Source of the DNA: Entrophospora sp. SA101
Lineage: Eukaryota > Glomeromycota > Glomeromycetes > Entrophosporales > Entrophosporaceae
DNA length: 11,392 nt
Direction of reading: 5' to 3'
Assembly (NCBI GenBank): GCA_958430865.1
Contig: CAUDNR010004587.1
Coordinates: forward strand, 647 to 12,038
Part shown: positions 8,035-11,392 of the stretch, in pieces
How the letters are laid out: the number at the start of each line of letters is the position of its first letter
How positions within the stretch are numbered: position 1 is the stretch's first letter
The notes under the pieces: generated by a model
The model's database searches: none
What the model was told of the DNA's origin: nothing
The model's input: only the letters and a program-made list of their open reading frames with translations
Made by a program: the position numbers and the translations under genes

Positions 8035-8100
8035 AAATCCGTTATGCCAAATTACTAACTATTACTATAACTATAACTACAATACTAATATAACGGATTT
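8035..8100. repeat. Small element bounded by 11-bp terminal inverted repeats
   Basis: AAATCCGTTAT at 8035-8045 and ATAACGGATTT at 8090-8100 are perfect reverse complements enclosing 44 bp of ACTATAACTATAACTAC-like repeat. The form suits a very short inverted-repeat transposon relic or a transcript hairpin. No clear target duplication is seen. Confidence 0.5.
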
Positions 8101-8123
8101 CTATGTGAAGCAAAATAAAAATT

Positions 8124-8840
8124 TTATATTATTATCATATGGCTGTGATAAGTTTCTTCTTGTTTGGCTTCTATAGAAACACTGTGGACTTCGCCTATCC
8201 TTTTTAAATAAGTAATAAATGATGATAAGTTTTAAGGACTTAAATTAAATGAATGCTTGCTTTGTAATTTAAAAACTTACTTTCGTATTTTTGCCAATAA
8301 TTGGCTATGAGACTTTTCATTTAGTCTAAAAGCAATGGATTCATTTATGACTGCCCATATAAAACTATGAATAATAGTCAAGTTTTTGGTCTTCAGGCAA
8401 CATCCTATTGTTGGTTTTTATTAGTTAACTAGAGTTGTAAAACTATTAAGTCAAAAATGATGCAAGTAAATTGCTTTAAAATATTAAAGCTCACAAAAAA
8501 AACTTGTAAATATATATTCCAAGCTCTTTTTTTTATATTTCTCGTTTCATCAGTTGTTCCCAAGGAGCCAAGTTTTTCTACAAATTCAGTTCTCACACAC
8601 TCATTTACTACTAAATGCGAACATTCCTTACTTATATTAATAACGTGATGGATAAATTATTATCGAATGAAAACTTTACGCAAAAGCTTTTTATAATTAT
8701 TATCGAGCTACTGTGTAAATCATTATGAAAGTTTTATAATATCAATATTGATTGATTAAGTTACTTTGTAATAATAAACCCATCTTTATCTTCATCCTTA
8801 TTGTAGTGAACAACAACGAAAATTTCATCAAGGATAACTT
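8124..8840 (-). CDS. Possible four-exon gene (3' part), unknown protein
   Basis: Four minus-strand segments join with consistent phase: 8840-8765 (VILDEIFVVVHYNKDEDKDG...), 8630-8504 (ECVRTEFVEKLGSLGTTDE...KKRAWNIYLQ), 8390-8281 (TKNLTIIHSFIWAVINESIA...) and 8199-8124 (IGEVHSVSIEAKQEETYHS...) with stop TAA 8126-8124. The introns would be 134, 113 and 81 bp. Donors are GTAACT (8764-8759), a poorer GTTTTT at 8503, and a consensus GTAAGT (8280-8275); all acceptors end in AG. Phases 2, 0 and 2 each preserve the frame, which is the main support. About 129 residues result, mixed charged and hydrophobic, with no domain I recognise. The first exon and start codon lie upstream and were not located. 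The second intron is the weakest link, and the whole may be a decayed gene. The plus-strand 63-codon frame at 8457-8648 is its antisense and is not called. Confidence 0.33.
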
Positions 8841-9105
8841 CTGGTCCACGCAAAGCGCAAAGGAAAATAATAGAAAAACAAACTCTGTGATAGAATCATT
8901 ATTTTTATATATTAATTAAAATTAATTGTCAATAAACTTTTAAAAATAAAAATAGAAATAAAACATTGTCTTTATTTTCTTTGTTTAAAGCGCTTTGATA
9001 AAAGCAACAAGTGTAGTTAACAATTGTGGAGCTTTGGTAAAAAGCCACGCTTGTTTGCTTTAGTGAGCAAGTAAGCAAGGCTAGGACTAACGTTGTTAGT
9101 TAACT
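8841..9105. other. Spacer, possible upstream coding traces on the minus strand
   Basis: The sequence holds short minus-strand frames, for example 9098-9021 reading NVSPSLAYLLTKANKRG, and a hairpin ACTAAC/GTTAGT near 9087-9101. None can be joined confidently to the gene model that follows at 8840. Confidence 0.3.
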
Positions 9106-9785
9106 AGTAGTGTGTGTCAATGAAGTATTGTCCAAAGGTTAATCGGAAATACCGGTAGTATTATTGTAATCAAAATGTAAAGCTGTCAAACAAGCTATTT
9201 GATTGTTTTCCAAGTGAACCAAAGCAAGTTTGCAATCGGCCAATAAATGTAAACAAGGAAATAAATTGATCACAAGTGAATAAAAGGAACTTTATAACAA
9301 AAAGGACATCTTTATTTAATTACAGTTATCTGGTACCATTAAGTTACTTACAGATTCGTCTAGGTGCAGTAATCGAGAATCAAAGTAAATTCGTAAACTA
9401 ATTAATTGAAAAGCACCGAATTATTGTGAGTTATTAACTGACAAGAGTAACCCAAAAGTTAAGCCATAATTAACAGAAATGATACCTCACAAGGTCACCA
9501 TTTAACAAGAACCAGAAAACTATAGAAAATTTATTATAGGAATATTATTATGAGAAACAAAATAAGGATAAAATAAAAAAGATAAATAAAAAGAAGATAA
9601 TAAATTTATGGTGGAGATTAAATTAGTCATTCATCACATCTTTTCATTTACTATTGTTACTAGAATTTAATATTAATTAATTAATTAATATTGTTAGTAG
9701 AATAGTAATTTCCAATTAATTATAATGAAATTTTTATTTACCTTTGTTAACATTTTAGAGAAAAGAATTAAAATCAAGATCATTT
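9106..9785. repeat. Direct repeat, copy 1
   Basis: This copy matches 10110-10765 at an offset of 1004 bp. From 9106 to 9634 only two substitutions are seen (A at 9410 versus C at 10414, and A at 9450 versus G at 10454). From 9635 to about 9785 the copies are still alignable but diverge with many indels. The diverged end includes the stop codon and last ~9 codons of the minus-strand exon called at 9755-10009. Short frames with splice-like signals exist on both strands within the conserved block, so its coding status is unresolved. Confidence 0.92.
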
Positions 9786-10009
9786 AACGAACTATCATGA
9801 CTTGTATAAATTTTCAAGCTTTTTGATTTAGCGATCTCATCATCTAATATTCTACTTGTATGATATGCATCTGGATGTGATTTGTGTGCTTGTTGTGAAG
9901 CATTACTACCACCACTGCTGCTGCTGCTGCTGTTATCATCATTGTTAAAATCAATTCCATGTTCTTTGCTTTTAGAAAATTTGATCCATTTTAATTGATT
10001 AAAACTTTT
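9755..10009 (-). CDS. C-terminal exon of an unknown protein, kinase-tail-like
   Basis: A minus-strand frame of 84 codons with no internal ATG ends at TAA 9757-9755. It begins after a stop at 10012-10010 and reads KWIKFSKSKEHGIDF, a Ser run (CAG/AGC codons), then SHPDAYHTSRILDDEIAKS and a tail ending NDLDFNSFL. Residue use is clearly protein-like. The segment HPDAYHTSRIL resembles, from memory only, C-terminal tails of the expanded tyrosine-kinase-like families of arbuscular mycorrhizal fungi; no kinase domain is present in this window. An upstream intron is likely: CTAATAAC-type branch sequence lies near 10035-10050, followed by possible AG acceptors. The second direct-repeat copy preserves an equivalent end (NLLDCNSFL stop, 10733-10762), which supports real coding and a paralogous or duplicated gene end. 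Partial gene, with its 5' exons not identified. Confidence 0.5.
   Translation of the reverse strand, partial: KSFNQLKWIKFSKSKEHGIDFNNDDNSSSSSSGGSNASQQAHKSHPDAYHTSRILDDEIAKSKSLKIYTSHDSSLNDLDFNSFL
9914..9932. repeat. (CTG)n tract
   Basis: Six CTG units, read as AGC (Ser) codons in the minus-strand exon 9755-10009. Expansion-prone coding trinucleotide. Confidence 0.85.
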
Positions 10010-10109
10010 TTATCTAAAGGTAGGTGTTATTAGTTGTTTTATTAGGGGCATTCTTAAAAAATTAAACGGATAACTAGCTTCAAAAGGATTTTGTTGATTA
10101 ATTAATTAA
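10010..10109. other. Spacer between the direct-repeat copies, probable intron
   Basis: On the minus strand this reads AACTAATAACACCTACC then TTTAG, a convincing branch site and acceptor, ahead of the exon ending at 9755. A short upstream frame (NPFEASYPFNFLRMPLIKQL) may be part of the preceding exon. No donor site was settled. Confidence 0.3.
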
Positions 10110-10765
10110 AGTAGTGTGTGTCAATGAAGTATTGTCCAAAGGTTAATCGGAAATACCGGTAGTATTATTGTAATCAAAATGTAAAGCTGTCAAACAAGCT
10201 ATTTGATTGTTTTCCAAGTGAACCAAAGCAAGTTTGCAATCGGCCAATAAATGTAAACAAGGAAATAAATTGATCACAAGTGAATAAAAGGAACTTTATA
10301 ACAAAAAGGACATCTTTATTTAATTACAGTTATCTGGTACCATTAAGTTACTTACAGATTCGTCTAGGTGCAGTAATCGAGAATCAAAGTAAATTCGTAA
10401 ACTAATTAATTGACAAGCACCGAATTATTGTGAGTTATTAACTGACAAGAGTAGCCCAAAAGTTAAGCCATAATTAACAGAAATGATACCTCACAAGGTC
10501 ACCATTTAACAAGAACCAGAAAACTATAGAAAATTTATTATAGGAATATTATTATGAGAAACAAAATAAGGATAAAATAAAAAAGATAAATAAAAAGAAG
10601 ATAATAAATTTATGGTGGAGATTAAATTAGTCATTCATTAATTCTTTTACTATTCAATTTATTAATTAATATCGTTAGTAATAGATAGTAATTCCCAATA
10701 ACAATGAAATTTTTATTCACCCTTGTTAACATTTAGAGAAAAGAGTTACAATCAAGAAGATTGTT
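10110..10765. repeat. Direct repeat, copy 2
   Basis: Second copy of 9106-9785 in the same orientation. The first 529 bp are nearly identical and the last ~130 bp diverged. The minus-strand ending NLLDCNSFL with TAA at 10735-10733 parallels NDLDFNSFL in copy 1, but the frame is stopped ten codons upstream, so this copy of the gene end is broken or lies at an exon boundary. Confidence 0.92.
10733..10765 (-). pseudogene. Broken second copy of the gene 3' end
   Basis: Eleven codons including the stop match the last codons of the exon at 9755-10009 (LDCNSFL versus LDFNSFL). A TAA immediately upstream and small deletions relative to copy 1 remove the rest of the frame. This is a relic of a duplicated gene. 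Confidence 0.45.
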
Positions 10766-11160
10766 TTACTTGTATAACTTTTAGATAGATTTTTAACAAA
10801 AAGAATCAGTTATCCAATTATGAAATCACAAGCAGCAGCAGCAGCAGCAGCAACAGCATATATTTATGTTTTTATAATATTGGTTATTGGCATATTATTA
10901 ACACACACATATGTATATATTATTAAATAGAAAGTATGGGAATGAATATAACAGATTCCTGCCAAGGAATTTTTAAATGGCTTAGCCAACTAAAACGAAT
11001 TTCTCTTAACATTCATTTTTACGTCTGGAATTTTAGTGCAGAATTCAGCGGCATGGACATTTAGTCGAGATGGCCCACCTGCATTACAATACATCATAGC
11101 AGGATAAAAGTCCTAGAGTTTCTATTCGTAATACTTATTATTTTAATTCGAATTATTATT
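10766..11160. other. Spacer with a CAG tract
   Basis: Contains (AGC)n at 10831-10858 with one AAC interruption, then AT-rich sequence. A GC-richer stretch at 11030-11120 (around GGCATGGACATTTAGTCGAG) carries no open frame of note. No gene is supported. Confidence 0.45.
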
Positions 11161-11241
11161 ATTCGTTCTATTCGTTCTATTCGCTCTATTCGTTCCATTC
11201 GTTCCATTCGTTCTATTAATCTATTCATTCTATTCGAATAA
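11161..11241. repeat. 9-bp satellite ATTCGTTCT
   Basis: Eight or nine units of ATTCGTTCT with variants ATTCGCTCT, ATTCGTTCC and ATTCATTCT run head to tail. They end in the palindromic TATTCGAATA, followed by inverted TTCGAATAA/CGAATAAAA elements to about 11290. Confidence 0.85.
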
Positions 11242-11290
11242 AACTTTCATAACGAATAAAACGAATAATTCGAATAAACCTTATTCGAAC

Positions 11291-11392
11291 CATTAAAGGC
11301 GAGATATTATAATAACTATAGTAAATGATAGTAATAATTGTTATAGTAATAATAACGATAATAGCAGTAATAATAATACCGGCAAGCTTAGT
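11291..11392. other. (TAA/TAG)-rich terminal stretch
   Basis: A run of ATAGTAATAATAACGATAATAG-like trinucleotides reaches the window edge. All frames are simple-sequence, and no feature is supported. Confidence 0.4.

Noticed and set aside
8457..8648. 63-codon plus-strand frame with a hydrophobic segment
   Set aside because: It is antisense to the better supported minus-strand exon 8630-8504.
9106..10765. Interpretation of the two direct repeats as LTRs of a retrotransposon
   Set aside because: The interval of about 325 bp holds no gag, pol, primer-binding site or polypurine tract, and the repeats contain a gene end rather than TG...CA termini.

Overview
The window looks like AT-rich nuclear DNA of a fungus, most plausibly an arbuscular mycorrhizal (Glomeromycotina) genome. 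The reasons are strong A/T bias, gene-poor spacers, short introns of GTAAGT...AG type, Asn/Ser/Asp-rich coding tracts, abundant minisatellites and short inverted repeats, and proteins built from degenerate Myb/SANT repeats. The species is an inference; no taxonomic marker gene is present.

Layout. Positions ~85-1400 are a decayed minisatellite (~30 units of 35-40 bp) with a 210-bp higher-order duplication. A short hairpin follows at 1451-1507, then ~750 bp with no recognisable gene. The centre (2259-5951) is the notable part. It is a gene for a multi-Myb-repeat protein with a mitochondrial-type N-terminus, broken by a fold-back inverted duplication. The promoter and 5' half form the left arm (2259-3733). 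A 323-bp spacer (3734-4056) carries the next one and a half repeats. The same promoter and 5' half return inverted as the right arm (4057-5407). The remaining 3' half of the gene (5400-5951) then resumes without a start codon. The arms show no difference that I could find except for one patch, where the right copy has four substitutions and a 124-bp deletion that frameshifts it.

The two promoters now face each other. Read-through from either side would give an RNA hairpin with a stem of about 1.35 kb. The locus could therefore be a broken gene, a source of small RNAs against its own family, or an assembly/chimera artefact.

The right part (5952-11392) is mostly non-coding, with fragmentary coding signals on the minus strand. 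These are a ~31-codon terminal fragment (6215-6310), an acidic-tailed fragment broken by a frameshift (7668-7887), a possible four-exon gene with consistent intron phases (8840-8124), and an 84-codon C-terminal exon (10009-9755). The last resembles C-terminal tails that I associate, weakly, with expanded glomeromycete kinase families. Its 3' end and downstream flank are duplicated in direct orientation (9106-9785 and 10110-10765), with 529 bp differing at only two bases and the rest diverged. Small hairpins, CAG/CTG tracts and a 9-bp ATTCGTTCT satellite complete the window. No rRNA, convincing tRNA, CRISPR array or intact transposase was seen.
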